From: an uncultured Chitinophagaceae bacterium
Lineage (GTDB): Bacteria; Bacteroidota; Bacteroidia; Chitinophagales; Chitinophagaceae
Direction: 5' to 3'
DNA: 64,000 nt
Assembly (NCBI GenBank): GCA_937873715.1
Contig: CALMYJ010000013.1
Span: forward strand, 169,682-233,681
Below, piece after piece: positions 9,253-18,000 of this stretch; the first letter of the stretch is position 1, and each line of letters opens with the position of its first letter. The translations under genes were made by a program, and so were the position numbers. The notes below the pieces were generated by a model that was given only the letters and a program-made list of their open reading frames with translations, had not been told where the DNA came from and did no database searches.

Positions 9253-9945
9253 ATGAATAACCAATTAGAATCACGGGTAGCAAAACTTGAAAAGTCTTTG
9301 CGTTTTTGGCAAATTGCCTTTTCTTTTTCATTCCTTTTAGTATGTTTTATTGTGGTTACTTCTTTTAAAGAAGATAAGCCTGCACAGGTGCCGGATAAGC
9401 TTACCGCAAAAGCTTTTGAAGTGGTAGACAATAATGGTAAAGTACTGGTGAGCCTTGCCAGCTACAATGGCAATGGGGCTGTTACTACTTTTAATACACA
9501 GGGCAAATACCTGGTAGATATTGTATCGAACAATACCGGCTTTGGTAATATTAATGTGTATGATGGCAACGGTAGGGCAACGGTGCAGATTTACAATGTT
9601 AAAGGTGGCGGTGGCGCAGTATCTGTAAAAAATGCATTTGGACAGGATGCGGTAAAGCTGGCGCTGATGACATCCGGCAGCGGGCATATAGGTGTGAATA
9701 ACAGTAGCGGTAATCCGTTACTTTGGCTGGGTGAAACTACCGAACGCAATGCTGACCTTAAGTTATACAACAGCGGTGGTAAACAAATTGCGAGGCTTGC
9801 ATCCACCAACATGAGTGATGGCAGCCTGGAACTGTATAACAATTATGGCAGCCGCATGGTGTATGTTACTACCGATGTGGATGGTAAAGGTAGTGTGGTT
9901 GCATACGATGCCTCGGGTAATCGTATTGGCAGGCTGCCTCAGTAA
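9253..9945 (+). CDS. membrane-anchored protein with 23-residue tandem repeats
   Basis: 230 residues. Residues 1-16 form a short amphipathic helix (LESRVAKLEKSLRFW), followed by one transmembrane segment (about 17-37) and a short charged linker. The rest is a solenoid of about seven repeats. Six consecutive units are exactly 23 residues, with pattern aromatic-N-x-x-G near the start, alternating hydrophobics (V-x-V/L), and a glycine-rich turn before a final beta strand (for example YDGNGRATVQIYN). A last half repeat ends in GNRIGRLPQ. The pattern suggests a beta-helix or beta-roll facing the periplasm. I do not recognise a named family. Confidence 0.7.
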   Translation: MNNQLESRVAKLEKSLRFWQIAFSFSFLLVCFIVVTSFKEDKPAQVPDKLTAKAFEVVDNNGKVLVSLASYNGNGAVTTFNTQGKYLVDIVSNNTGFGNINVYDGNGRATVQIYNVKGGGGAVSVKNAFGQDAVKLALMTSGSGHIGVNNSSGNPLLWLGETTERNADLKLYNSGGKQIARLASTNMSDGSLELYNNYGSRMVYVTTDVDGKGSVVAYDASGNRIGRLPQ

Positions 9946-9964
9946 TTTGAACAGGGTACATGTT

Positions 9965-10522
9965 TTACCGTGGTTTCCAGGGTATTTCCAGCACGCCAAG
10001 CTGTTTGCCAGTATAACGGGCCAGTACAAAAAGATAATCGCTCAGGCGGTTGAGGTATTGTATTACTATTGGAGCCACGGGCATCTGCAGTTCCTGCATG
10101 TGCACACAAATTCTTTCGGCACGGCGGCATACACAGCGGGCCACATGAATAGTGGATACTGTAATGTGGCCACCAGGTAATATAAAAAATTTCATTGGTT
10201 CAAGTGTGGCATCCATCCGGTCGATTTCCTGCTCTAACAGGGTAACATCGGCAGGCATCAGTTCGGGCAGTGGCATGCCCGATTTTTTTTCGGGGTCGGT
10301 AGCCAGCATGGAGCCGATGGTAAATAACCTGTATTGTATGCCAAGCAGTACCTCACGGTTGTGGGTATCCGTACAATAATCCCTTACAAGCCCCAGGTGG
10401 GAATTTAGTTCATCCACGGTGCCATAGCTTTCAATACGCAGGTGGCTTTTGGGTACTTTGGTGCCGCCAATTAATCCTGTTTTGCCCTTATCTCCGGTTT
10501 TGGTGTAAATCCTGAATGCCAT
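9965..10522 (-). CDS. PduO-type cob(I)alamin adenosyltransferase
   Basis: 185 residues, the usual length. It attaches the adenosyl group of ATP to cob(I)alamin to make coenzyme B12. Motifs are the N-terminal TKTGDKGKTGLIGG ATP-binding segment, YGTVDELNSHLG, ILPGG, and the helix with CRRAERI, ending in RLSDYLFVLAR. In place of the usual A-R-T before CRRAER it reads ARCVCRRAER, a conservative variant. Neighbours give no pathway context. It may recycle cobalamin for methylmalonyl-CoA mutase or ribonucleotide reductase elsewhere. Confidence 0.92.
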   Translation of the reverse strand: MAFRIYTKTGDKGKTGLIGGTKVPKSHLRIESYGTVDELNSHLGLVRDYCTDTHNREVLLGIQYRLFTIGSMLATDPEKKSGMPLPELMPADVTLLEQEIDRMDATLEPMKFFILPGGHITVSTIHVARCVCRRAERICVHMQELQMPVAPIVIQYLNRLSDYLFVLARYTGKQLGVLEIPWKPR

Positions 10523-10598
10523 AATATGTTGTCATTTAGCCCGGCTAAAGTTAATGATTAACAGCAGCGCAGCATATTTTGTGCAATAGATTGGTTGT

Positions 10599-11315
10599 TC
10601 AGGCTGTGGCTGCCCGTAGTACCGTAGGGCTGGTATTGATTGTATCAGTTTCTACAAGGCCGTCTTTAAGGCGTATAATACGGTGGGCAAAATGTGAGAT
10701 ATCTTCTTCGTGCGTTACTAAAATAACGGTGTTGCCGTCGGCGTGTATCTTACCCAGTATCTCCATAATTTCATAAGAGGTAACAGAGTCCAGGTTGCCG
10801 GTTGGCTCATCGGCTAAAATGATGGAGGGGTTATTGATTAAAGCACGGGCAATGGCTACACGCTGGCATTGCCCACCACTCAATTCATTGGGCTTATGAT
10901 GGCTCCGGTCATCTAATTTTACTTTTTGCAGTACTGCCATGGCCCTTTCTTTTCGTTCTTTTTTTGGTGTACCACTATATATCAATGGCAGGGCTACATT
11001 TTCGGCAGCCGTAAGGCGTGGCAACAGGTTAAACTGCTGAAATACAAAACCGATTTCCTTATTCCTTACTTCGGCTAAATCATTATCCGGCATGCGGCTT
11101 ACATCATTACCATTCAGGATATAACGGCCACGGGTGGGTGAATCGAGGCAGCCGAGGATATTCATCAGCGTGGATTTGCCGGAGCCGCTTGGCCCCATCA
11201 GCGCTACATATTCGTTTTTTTTGATGTTGAGGTGTATGCCCTTCAGCACCTGCAATTCGTTTTTGCCGAGGTAGTAACTTTTGCAGATATTTTCGAGGTG
11301 TATGATCGGCTGCAT
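10599..11315 (-). CDS. ABC transporter ATP-binding protein (LolD/MacB type)
   Basis: 238 residues. Walker [11 protein letters not shown]-loop [10 protein letters not shown], signature [15 protein letters not shown], Walker [14 protein letters not shown] and a switch histidine in [12 protein letters not shown] are all present. The family energises MacB or LolCE-type permeases that extract lipoproteins or export substrates from the inner membrane. No permease is adjacent, so its partner must be encoded elsewhere. It lies 12 bp downstream of gatC and is probably co-transcribed. Confidence 0.93.
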   Translation of the reverse strand: MQPIIHLENICKSYYLGKNELQVLKGIHLNIKKNEYVALMGPSGSGKSTLMNILGCLDSPTRGRYILNGNDVSRMPDNDLAEVRNKEIGFVFQQFNLLPRLTAAENVALPLIYSGTPKKERKERAMAVLQKVKLDDRSHHKPNELSGGQCQRVAIARALINNPSIILADEPTGNLDSVTSYEIMEILGKIHADGNTVILVTHEEDISHFAHRIIRLKDGLVETDTINTSPTVLRAATA

Positions 11316-11327
11316 CGGCTCAGGTTT

Positions 11328-11618
11328 TTATTTTACAATTACTTTGGGTACTTTAAAAAAGGTGCCGTCGTGCAATGGGGCATTTTTTAAACCTTCTGCC
11401 GTAACAATGCTGCCCTGCACTTCATCTTCACGCAGCACATTTACGTTTTCGCTCATGTGCAGCAGGGGTTTGATGCCGGTAGTATCCAGTTCGTTCAGTT
11501 TTTCTACAAACTGTATCATGCGTTGCAGGTCGTTTTTAATAGCGTCTTTTTCAGCGGCATTAAATTCAAGCCGGCTCAGGTGCGCCAGCTTATCCACCAA
11601 TGTGTCGTTTACTTCCAT
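11328..11618 (-). CDS. gatC: Asp-tRNA(Asn)/Glu-tRNA(Gln) amidotransferase subunit C
   Basis: 96 residues from the ATG at 11618, the normal GatC length; a longer frame extends upstream to 11780 but that part lacks GatC features. GatC stabilises the GatA/GatB complex that amidates mischarged Glu-tRNA(Gln) or Asp-tRNA(Asn). Recognisable blocks are VDKLAHLSRLEF, LQRMIQFVEKLNELDT and the C-terminal LREDEV followed by NAPLHDGTFFKVPKVI. gatA and gatB are not in the window. The start is preceded by TATTTTTG ending only 4 nt upstream, suggesting a leaderless transcript shared with the ABC ATPase. Confidence 0.93.
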   Translation of the reverse strand: MEVNDTLVDKLAHLSRLEFNAAEKDAIKNDLQRMIQFVEKLNELDTTGIKPLLHMSENVNVLREDEVQGSIVTAEGLKNAPLHDGTFFKVPKVIVK

Positions 11619-11622
11619 GCAG

Positions 11623-11630
11623 CAAAAATA
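11623..11630 (-). promoter_or_regulatory. TAnnTTTG promoter box 4 nt before gatC
   Basis: TATTTTTG on the minus strand, ending 4 nt before the gatC ATG. At this spacing transcription would begin at or next to the start codon. No clear -33 element is seen. Confidence 0.45.
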
Positions 11631-11733
11631 ACTGATTACGGCAAATGGCTGAAAGATTGGGATAAGTGGCTTTGATTGATGAAGCGGGGAGGGCCGGGTG
11701 GTAATTTTGCACCCGTACTTTACGACTCTTGAA

Positions 11734-11763
11734 AAGGGGCAGTTTGAAAACAAACCACCCCTT
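11734..11763 (-). terminator. probable terminator of the Kelch-DUF4270 operon
   Basis: Imperfect hairpin: 11734-11739 pairs with 11758-11763 and 11742-11746 pairs with 11751-11755, with a 2x2 internal loop and an AAAA loop. On the minus strand it is followed by TTTTC, a weak U-tract. It lies about 30 bp downstream of the last gene of the operon. Confidence 0.5.
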
Positions 11764-11794
11764 ACTACACACCTTGTCAACCAAACATAAACCC

Positions 11795-13060
11795 TTATTG
11801 ATACCTGCCGTATTTACGGTAGTTAAACCAAAATTCCTTGAGGGTAAAACCTATAATATACTGGGTGAATTTTTCTTTTATCTGGCTGCTGTTGGTACTA
11901 CCCCTGGTACCCATTTCGATTCCGCCATAGAGGCTGATGGCTGTGGAAAGATTTTTGCCAAAGCCTGCCGATACAGCGTAGGTATTTAAATCTTTGCCCA
12001 GTATGGTAAAATAATTTTTTTCTGCACTGGCACCAGCCTGCAGGTACCAGCTTTCTACGGAATAGCTGCCGATTTTTTTACGGTTTACATATTCTATGCC
12101 GGCCGAAATTCGGCCCGAAGGCGTGGTATAGGAGTTGTTGTATTCCACTTTTTGTTTTTGCCAGTTGCTGTACAGGGCATCAGCGCTAAGGGTAAGGTTG
12201 TTGTTAAAACTTATGGCGTAGCCAATGCCCATTTGCAGGGGCAGGGTAAAATCTTTTTTAGTTTCGGTAGTTGATTTTACACTTACACTATTGCTGAGGT
12301 ATTCGGTTTCGGTATATCGTTTTATGGTAGCGGGGTTGCTGATGGTAAAGCCTAAGCGGTGTGTAACCCATGGGGATGTTTGCCAGTTGTATTGCAGGCC
12401 CGCCTGCAGTTGAAAAGCATTCATTACAGTGTACTGCTGGCGGCTTAGTGCAACGGATAAACTTTCGCCATAATAATCGGTTGCAATATTGGCGCTGCCA
12501 AAGTAGTAGGATGAAGTAATACCCACTGATAAGCCTTTGGTTAATTGCCGGGCATAGGAAAGGTAAACCTGGTTAATACCGCCGCTGCCATCTACCGATT
12601 TAGCCAGCGATGTGTTGCTGCTGTACACTGCCGTATTTTGCAGCAGCAGGTAATTAATGGTGCTGAATGGTTTGAGCCCCACTGCAAAGGCATTTTTTTT
12701 ATTGGGCTTAAAGGCCAGGCTGATGCGCCTCACACTAAAATCTTTTGTATTAGCTGTAAATGTATCAGCAGTGGCATATTTAAAGCTGGCACTTTTGCCC
12801 CTGTTGGCTATGTCGAAGTTCATCATCCTTTCGTTAAGCGCTGTTAAGGAGGCAGGATTTGCCGTATTAATATACCAGGGGCTGCTTAGTGCAATGGAGG
12901 TGCTGCCCATACCATACCAGCGGCCAAAATCTTTTGTTTCTATATCACCTATACCGAGTATGGAATAAGGCGAAGTGGTGTTTTGTGCCATGCCTTGCTG
13001 CAGGTATAATAAGGTTAATACAAGTATGGCGTAATGATTTTTATTAGAGCCCAAGTACAT
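11795..13060 (-). CDS. outer-membrane beta-barrel protein of the Kelch-DUF4270 operon
   Basis: 421 residues with a signal peptide ending at QGMAQ. The mature protein begins TSPYSILGIGD and GRWYGMGSTSIALSSPWYINTANPASL, which recalls FadL/PorV-like Bacteroidota barrels, and continues as alternating amphipathic strands to a C-terminal GFTLKEFWFNYRKYGRYQ. The start overlaps the end of the DUF4270 gene by 17 bp, indicating translational coupling. It is the last gene of a four-gene unit and probably forms the membrane channel or anchor for the lipoproteins encoded upstream. Confidence 0.75.
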   Translation of the reverse strand: MYLGSNKNHYAILVLTLLYLQQGMAQNTTSPYSILGIGDIETKDFGRWYGMGSTSIALSSPWYINTANPASLTALNERMMNFDIANRGKSASFKYATADTFTANTKDFSVRRISLAFKPNKKNAFAVGLKPFSTINYLLLQNTAVYSSNTSLAKSVDGSGGINQVYLSYARQLTKGLSVGITSSYYFGSANIATDYYGESLSVALSRQQYTVMNAFQLQAGLQYNWQTSPWVTHRLGFTISNPATIKRYTETEYLSNSVSVKSTTETKKDFTLPLQMGIGYAISFNNNLTLSADALYSNWQKQKVEYNNSYTTPSGRISAGIEYVNRKKIGSYSVESWYLQAGASAEKNYFTILGKDLNTYAVSAGFGKNLSTAISLYGGIEMGTRGSTNSSQIKEKFTQYIIGFTLKEFWFNYRKYGRYQ

Positions 13061-14372
13061 ATAGTTTCAATTTGATGGGTTTGTCTTTAACAGTTGCATT
13101 ATTAATCAGCAGCCTTATATCCTGCTGCAGGGCAGCATTAAGTGGCGGGTGCAGTAATAACGCTCTTCTCGAAAACACCCCTTCGGTGAGCAGGGTATTC
13201 ACAAAGTCGGTTACATCGTAAGTATAAGCCGTGTTTTCGCCATACAGGTTATCAATATTCAGGCTGCCATATTGTACATATTGCGAAGAACCGTAAGTGA
13301 TAGTAAGTGGGCTGCCCGTGGTTGTGTTATTATCATCTGTTTGTCTCAGTTCAAGGTAGGGTGGCAGGCTGTAGGGGGTGCCGGTGCCCCAACTGCCTTT
13401 TACCGGTCGTATTTCCAGTTCGGCCCTCATTACCTGCACATAGGGATACAATTCTTTAATACCGGAAAGATTGCCAAAGCTGATTTTTGGAAAAAGTCCG
13501 CTATTAAAATGCAGGTAGCCCGTGTTGCCGATAAGGCTGCTGTTTACCAGCATGGCTTTACCGGGAGTAATGCCTTGTATTGATGTGCCTGTACGGTTGT
13601 AGGTAAATGCATTGAACTCCCTGCCGCCGCTAATGGTAAATGCTGCTGTTTTGGCTTCGGGTCTAACGCCGTTTACAGTATAGTGCAATTGAATGATGCC
13701 CGATGAATGCTTATACAGGTAGTACAGGGCATTGTTGCTGCTGTTGCCGGCAAGGCAAATGCCTTTAAAGTATCTTTTAAATTTATCGGCATTGCTGATG
13801 GTATCCGACTGGTAGCGCATCATCCGAAAAATATTTTTACCAAACTCATCGGGCAATCTTAACCGGATGGTATCCCTCACGGAGGGCCTGATACCGAAAG
13901 TGCCTGTAGCTAATGCGGTATGGTTATAGGCCACTTTGCTGGTATTGTATCCCGTACTCAGGTCTTCCTCGTTCATGGCTTGTGTAAGCTCATGCAGGCT
14001 GAGTGTAAATGGGGCAGTTGTATCGCCCAAATAACCAGTTGAAACAGCCGTATTAAATACAAGTGAATCAAAAACACAGTTGCTGCAGCCTGCTATATCA
14101 TTAACTGGCGGGCTTATTTCAAAATATGTTTTTGCTTCAATAATACCCAATTGCGGATCGTTGTGGCTGCCGGCAATGAGGTATGTAGCCCCCGAGGTGG
14201 AAAAGGAATCAACCTGCAGGGTAGATACGTTAACGGTAAATGTATCTATCAGCATCACGTTGGGGTCGGCAGTAGTGCCATCGCTGCCAAAAGTAACCGG
14301 CACTTTATCGCAACTATACAGCAGTAGTAACGCCGCCGTGTATGCCAGTAGCCGTATGTTATGGTTTATCAT
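13044..14372 (-). CDS. DUF4270 family lipoprotein
   Basis: 442 residues. The lipobox LLLLYSC puts the modified cysteine near residue 21. It then follows the DUF4270 pattern: an early DTFTVNVSTLQVDSF strand, TYLIAGSHNDPQLGIIEAKTY, a cysteine pair in GCSNCVFDSL, and the C-terminal block LLLHPPLNAALQQDIRLLINN. The function of this Bacteroidota family is not established. It overlaps the next gene by 17 bp and the preceding DUF4907-like gene by 14 bp, so three or four proteins are made from one message and likely work together at the cell surface. Confidence 0.85.
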   Translation of the reverse strand: MINHNIRLLAYTAALLLLYSCDKVPVTFGSDGTTADPNVMLIDTFTVNVSTLQVDSFSTSGATYLIAGSHNDPQLGIIEAKTYFEISPPVNDIAGCSNCVFDSLVFNTAVSTGYLGDTTAPFTLSLHELTQAMNEEDLSTGYNTSKVAYNHTALATGTFGIRPSVRDTIRLRLPDEFGKNIFRMMRYQSDTISNADKFKRYFKGICLAGNSSNNALYYLYKHSSGIIQLHYTVNGVRPEAKTAAFTISGGREFNAFTYNRTGTSIQGITPGKAMLVNSSLIGNTGYLHFNSGLFPKISFGNLSGIKELYPYVQVMRAELEIRPVKGSWGTGTPYSLPPYLELRQTDDNNTTTGSPLTITYGSSQYVQYGSLNIDNLYGENTAYTYDVTDFVNTLLTEGVFSRRALLLHPPLNAALQQDIRLLINNATVKDKPIKLKLYVLGL

Positions 14373-14724
14373 TGTAGGTGTTTATAATGCCTGCATTCTG
14401 CAGTTCGGTAATACTAATGGTTGGTCTTTCGCCATTGTTAAGTTTTGTCAGCACCAGGCTGCCGATGGTGGCTGCCTGCTGCTTGTTATCAAAGGGCTTA
14501 TTGCCGGGTAATGCCGGTATGGTAAACTGCTGAATGATGCGCCTGTTGTTGTTTTCAATGATATAGCCCCATGCGGAATCGGTATAGCTTTTTTGTGTAA
14601 GCAGCAGTTGATAAGCTGCCTGCTGCGCTGTACCTGTTGCTGGGGTTTGCTGCCGCCTGCTGCTGCAACTGTACAGCAGGGCAAGTGGCAGCAGGTATTT
14701 AATTATTGTCAACCTGTTCTGCAT
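14359..14724 (-). CDS. small lipoprotein, DUF4907-like
   Basis: 121 residues from the ATG at 14724, chosen because it gives a clean lipoprotein signal (MQNRLTIIKYLLPLALLYSC) while the longer start at 14751 adds an untypical leader. The mature domain has WGYIIENNNRRIIQQFTIP, KQQAATIGSLVLTKLNNGE and TISITELQNAGI, which fits the DUF4907 family as I remember it. It overlaps the Kelch gene by 26 bp and DUF4270 by 14 bp. The family name needs a profile check; membership of the operon is clear. Confidence 0.7.
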   Translation of the reverse strand: MQNRLTIIKYLLPLALLYSCSSRRQQTPATGTAQQAAYQLLLTQKSYTDSAWGYIIENNNRRIIQQFTIPALPGNKPFDNKQQAATIGSLVLTKLNNGERPTISITELQNAGIINTYNDKP

Positions 14725-15715
14725 CGGGATAAAATTTTCGTACATCATCAAAGCGGTAGCTGCTGTTGTTGCCGGTGGCTATATAGCCATTGCTGCCAAT
14801 GCTGAAGCCCACTGCACCGGTACGTGCCGTAGCTTCCAGCGATGTTTTTTGTGTCCATAAATCACTAACGGGGTTGTACTCCCAGGCAGTAGCCAGCACA
14901 CCGCTTCTTTCGCCACACACGATGTATCCCTTTGAGCCAACAACAAAGCTGGCCGCATTGGTACGGGCTATATCGCTGTAATCATCGTCGTAATCGCTGC
15001 TGCTGTAGTTGGAGATATTTCTTTTTTTCAGCCACTGGTTGGTGGCGGGGTCGTAGCGCCAGAAATCGTCGGGGTAGCCGCCATTGTTGATGCCACCGGC
15101 TACGTAAACCGAATCGCCAATTACAAATACACTTGCGCCGGCCCTTTTGGTGCCGCCCAGGCTGGCTTTTTGCGTCCATGCATCTGCGCCGGGGTTGTAT
15201 TCCCAAAGGTCTTTAAGGTAGTTGCCATCAAAGCCGCAGGTGATAAAGCCTTTGTTGCTGCTGCTAAATGCGCTGGCATCGTAGCGGGCACTGCCGCCAA
15301 AATCGGCTTTCCGGCTCCAGGTATTGGTGGCAGGATTGTATTCGTAAAAATCTTTCAGCCTTTCCACGCCATCGTAACCGGTACCGATATACGCTTTTTC
15401 GTTAAGGGTAAAAGCAATGGCCGAACTTCGGGCAGGGCCAGGCATATCTGCCAACTGCGTCCAGGTGCCGCTGTTATGGTCGAACGACCAGAAGTCTTTT
15501 AGCCGGTTGGTACCATCGTAGCCGCTGCCGAGGTAAGCGGTTTCGCCAAGGGTAAATGCAACGGCCTCGGTACGGGCCACGCCTTCAAAGTCGGAGGCAC
15601 GGGCCCAGTCGCCGATAATGTCGGTACTGCTGCTGTCGGATTTGGAGCAGCCTGTGGCAGCAACAATGGCCATAAGGGCCGGGATAAACCGGGAACTGAA
15701 TTTTACTTGTTTCAT
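14699..15715 (-). CDS. Kelch-repeat lipoprotein
   Basis: 338 residues. The signal ends at the lipobox ATGC (cysteine about residue 23). Six Kelch units of about 48 residues follow, each with a hydrophobic strand, a glycine-rich turn (GYDGTNRLKDFW type), and a W-T-x-K/L-A-x-x-x-G-x-A-R segment. Six units would close a beta-propeller. It is the first gene of the four-gene surface operon with DUF4907, DUF4270 and a barrel. Kelch propellers usually bind proteins or glycans; no enzymatic residues stand out. Confidence 0.85.
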   Translation of the reverse strand: MKQVKFSSRFIPALMAIVAATGCSKSDSSSTDIIGDWARASDFEGVARTEAVAFTLGETAYLGSGYDGTNRLKDFWSFDHNSGTWTQLADMPGPARSSAIAFTLNEKAYIGTGYDGVERLKDFYEYNPATNTWSRKADFGGSARYDASAFSSSNKGFITCGFDGNYLKDLWEYNPGADAWTQKASLGGTKRAGASVFVIGDSVYVAGGINNGGYPDDFWRYDPATNQWLKKRNISNYSSSDYDDDYSDIARTNAASFVVGSKGYIVCGERSGVLATAWEYNPVSDLWTQKTSLEATARTGAVGFSIGSNGYIATGNNSSYRFDDVRKFYPDAEQVDNN

Positions 15716-16009
15716 ACTGTTGATTGATTAATAAAACGGATAAGCATGAGGTGTTTGATTTTAAAGCGGAACAGGAGCAGTGCATGTTTTATAATTACTG
15801 CCATTGTATTGTGGGGCAAATATTTTGGCAATTGCTAAAAGAGGGATGTTAAAATGCCTGAAACGGACAAATGTGCCGGTGAACTATCTTTTTACTTTCG
15901 TGGAGTTGGTTGCCGATAAAAGAAAAGAATGAGGTTTGTAATGCGGTATAAATTTTCCAATACGGATTATGGGTATGCCTGTTAAAAAGGATAGATGAAC
16001 AGGCTGTAT
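15716..16009. other. intergenic region upstream of the Kelch operon
   Basis: 294 bp between the Kelch start and the end of the regulator gene. I see no ORF, no RNA gene and no perfect TAnnTTTG box. It should hold the Kelch operon promoter. Confidence 0.5.
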
Positions 16010-16771
16010 TTAACTTTTTAGCCAGCTTAAAAACTCCGGTACTTTGGCTTTGGCGATGGTAATATCGAAGTTGCCTTTTACACCCATCTTTACCAGTAAT
16101 TTCCGGGCAGTGTATTGCTGCACTTCCTGTACGGCGGTTTTGTTAATAAGAAATTGCCGGTTGGCACGGTAAAAACTGCTGCCGCACATTAATTCCAGTT
16201 CATCAAGGGTTTGGCTGATGATATAGTCGGCTCCGCTTTTGGTAAATAACCGCACAGCCCTGTATTCGATTGAAAAAAGGGCAATATCGTCAATACGTAC
16301 AGGCAGTATTTTGTCTTTCCAGTTTACCAGCAGGGTAGTGTTTTTAGCAGCCTGCTGCCCGGTTTGCAGGGCTTCCAGTACTTTACTGAAATCAACGGGT
16401 GTAAATACAGCATTACTTTTAAGTGCCAGGTATTTATCTATAGCTTCTTTAATCGTTTTTTTTGTAAACGGTTTTAACACATAACCAATACCGTTATTAT
16501 TAAAAGCCTCCAGCGCATACTCATTATATGCGGTGCAAAAAATTACCGGCGTTATTGTTTTTACCTGCTTAAAAATTTCGAAGCTATGCCCGTCGCCAAG
16601 GTGTATATCGCAAAAAATGAGGTCGGGCGGTGGCTGGTTTCTGAGGTATTCCACTGCCTGTTTTACCGAAGGCAGTATGCGGTTGATATTAATGGTATAA
16701 GGCAGTTTCAGTAATATACCCGAAAGATCTTCAGCCGTTAGTATTTCGTCTTCAATGATAATTACCTGCAT
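16010..16771 (-). CDS. LytTR-type response regulator
   Basis: 253 residues. The receiver domain (1-120) has acidic residues in IIIEDE, the phospho-acceptor aspartate in LIFCDIHLGDG, a TAYNEYALEAF switch block and the conserved lysine in VLKPF. A LytTR DNA-binding domain occupies about 150-253 (ILPVRIDDIALFSIEYRAV, FYRANRQFLINKTAV). It overlaps the kinase gene by 20 bp and should be its cognate regulator. Its targets are unknown; the Kelch operon is the nearest candidate on the same strand. Confidence 0.93.
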   Translation of the reverse strand: MQVIIIEDEILTAEDLSGILLKLPYTININRILPSVKQAVEYLRNQPPPDLIFCDIHLGDGHSFEIFKQVKTITPVIFCTAYNEYALEAFNNNGIGYVLKPFTKKTIKEAIDKYLALKSNAVFTPVDFSKVLEALQTGQQAAKNTTLLVNWKDKILPVRIDDIALFSIEYRAVRLFTKSGADYIISQTLDELELMCGSSFYRANRQFLINKTAVQEVQQYTARKLLVKMGVKGNFDITIAKAKVPEFLSWLKS

Positions 16772-17873
16772 CCTCCAAAAGTTTAATTTTTACTTCATAA
16801 TAGCCGCTGTCATTTTTTATAAGTACCGGGTCGCCGCTCAGCAGCCGGTATCTTTCCTCCAGGTTGGCGAGCCCTACGCCACTACTGTGTATGCCGGCAG
16901 GCCGGGGTTGCAGGTTGTTTTTAATGATGATGTAGGTATTGTTTTCAACCGCTTTTATGTCGATATGCAGGGGCTGCTCGTTCGTTAAAATATTATGCTT
17001 AATCGCATTTTCAGCTAAAGATTGGAGGGCAAATGTGGGTATCCAACTTTTTACCTGCAGGGTATCGGGTATATTGATGGTAAACTGCAATGCCTGTCCA
17101 AAACGTACCTGTTGCATTTCAAGATAATTGCGGCACAATTCCACTTCGGCTTTCAATGTTACTACAGGCTTATTACTGTTATTTGTTGAAAAACGCAAAA
17201 GTTCCGACAGCCTTTCCAGGTAATCGGTAGCCTGCTCCTGCGATCGGCTGATGAGCGACCGCAAAGTGCTGAGGGAGTTGAATAAAAAATGAGGATGCAG
17301 TTGTTGTTTCAACTGGCTGTTACGGGCTTCGGAATTAGCCAGCTTGAGTTGTTCATTTTCCAGCGCTACTTTTTCTTTTGTTTGCTTAAGTACAAGCAGT
17401 TCGATAAGTATGTAAATAATTACGTTGGTTGCCAGTGGCTGCAGGATGATAAAGGCCGGGAAAAAGGGCTTTGCCCTAAACGGCAGCAGGTGCTGAGGGC
17501 CATTGGGGCCGTTAACTGTAAGGGGGGTATTAAGCGGTAAAAGTTTATCGTTTACCAGCTTGTGGTGAAAACCGGGAACGGGATGTAAAAATTTAAACAG
17601 GAAATAAGCGCTTAAGCCAGCTATAAGCAGGCTTATAATAAAACGAACACTGTTGTTGCGCAACAATGCAACCCAGGTACCTGAGTGAAACAGTAAGATA
17701 TTAAGTACCCACAGGAATAAAGTAAATCCTGTTATTTGTATGAAGATTTCGGCTACACGGTTAAGGTGTACAACTTCCATTGTAAAGCCGGGCGTGGCGC
17801 CAAACAAGCCGAATAGCGGGCTTGTAATAAGTGCATACCTGAATATTTTTTGAACCGGGTAATTGAGCAACAT
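16752..17873 (-). CDS. LytS/YehU-type sensor histidine kinase
   Basis: 373 residues. Four hydrophobic segments fill about residues 10-175 with a loop between about 98 and 130. The histidine kinase region has the family phospho-acceptor box QLHPHFLFNSLSTLR, then a conserved dimerisation helix, and an ATPase domain with the N-box SLAENAIKHN and a glycine box GVGLANLEERYRLL. The sensor ligand is not apparent. The ATG is preceded by TACTTTTG ending 4 nt upstream, so the kinase-regulator message may be leaderless. Confidence 0.93.
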   Translation of the reverse strand: MLLNYPVQKIFRYALITSPLFGLFGATPGFTMEVVHLNRVAEIFIQITGFTLFLWVLNILLFHSGTWVALLRNNSVRFIISLLIAGLSAYFLFKFLHPVPGFHHKLVNDKLLPLNTPLTVNGPNGPQHLLPFRAKPFFPAFIILQPLATNVIIYILIELLVLKQTKEKVALENEQLKLANSEARNSQLKQQLHPHFLFNSLSTLRSLISRSQEQATDYLERLSELLRFSTNNSNKPVVTLKAEVELCRNYLEMQQVRFGQALQFTINIPDTLQVKSWIPTFALQSLAENAIKHNILTNEQPLHIDIKAVENNTYIIIKNNLQPRPAGIHSSGVGLANLEERYRLLSGDPVLIKNDSGYYEVKIKLLEDAGNYH

Positions 17874-17877
17874 GCTT

Positions 17878-17885
17878 CAAAAGTA
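17878..17885 (-). promoter_or_regulatory. TAnnTTTG promoter box 4 nt before the kinase gene
   Basis: TACTTTTG on the minus strand, ending 4 nt before the ATG at 17873. It matches the Bacteroidota -7 consensus; no -33 TTTG is evident. Confidence 0.45.
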
Positions 17886-17964
17886 GTGCAGTTTTTTTTG
17901 CAGGAGGCTGTAGCTGCACTGAAACAGGCAAAAACGATATCCCAACCGGGCAAAAGAGTATGCC

Positions 17965-17999
17965 TCCAGTAACCAGTACCAAGCATCCAGTATCCAGCA
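17965..17999. repeat. short degenerate CCAGTA/CCAG repeats
   Basis: Four CCAG words occur in about 35 bp just beyond the mutS stop codon (TCCAGTAACCAGTACC and CATCCAGTATCCAGCA). It looks like a small slipped-strand or interspersed repeat and has no coding role. Confidence 0.4.
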
Positions 18000-18000
18000 A

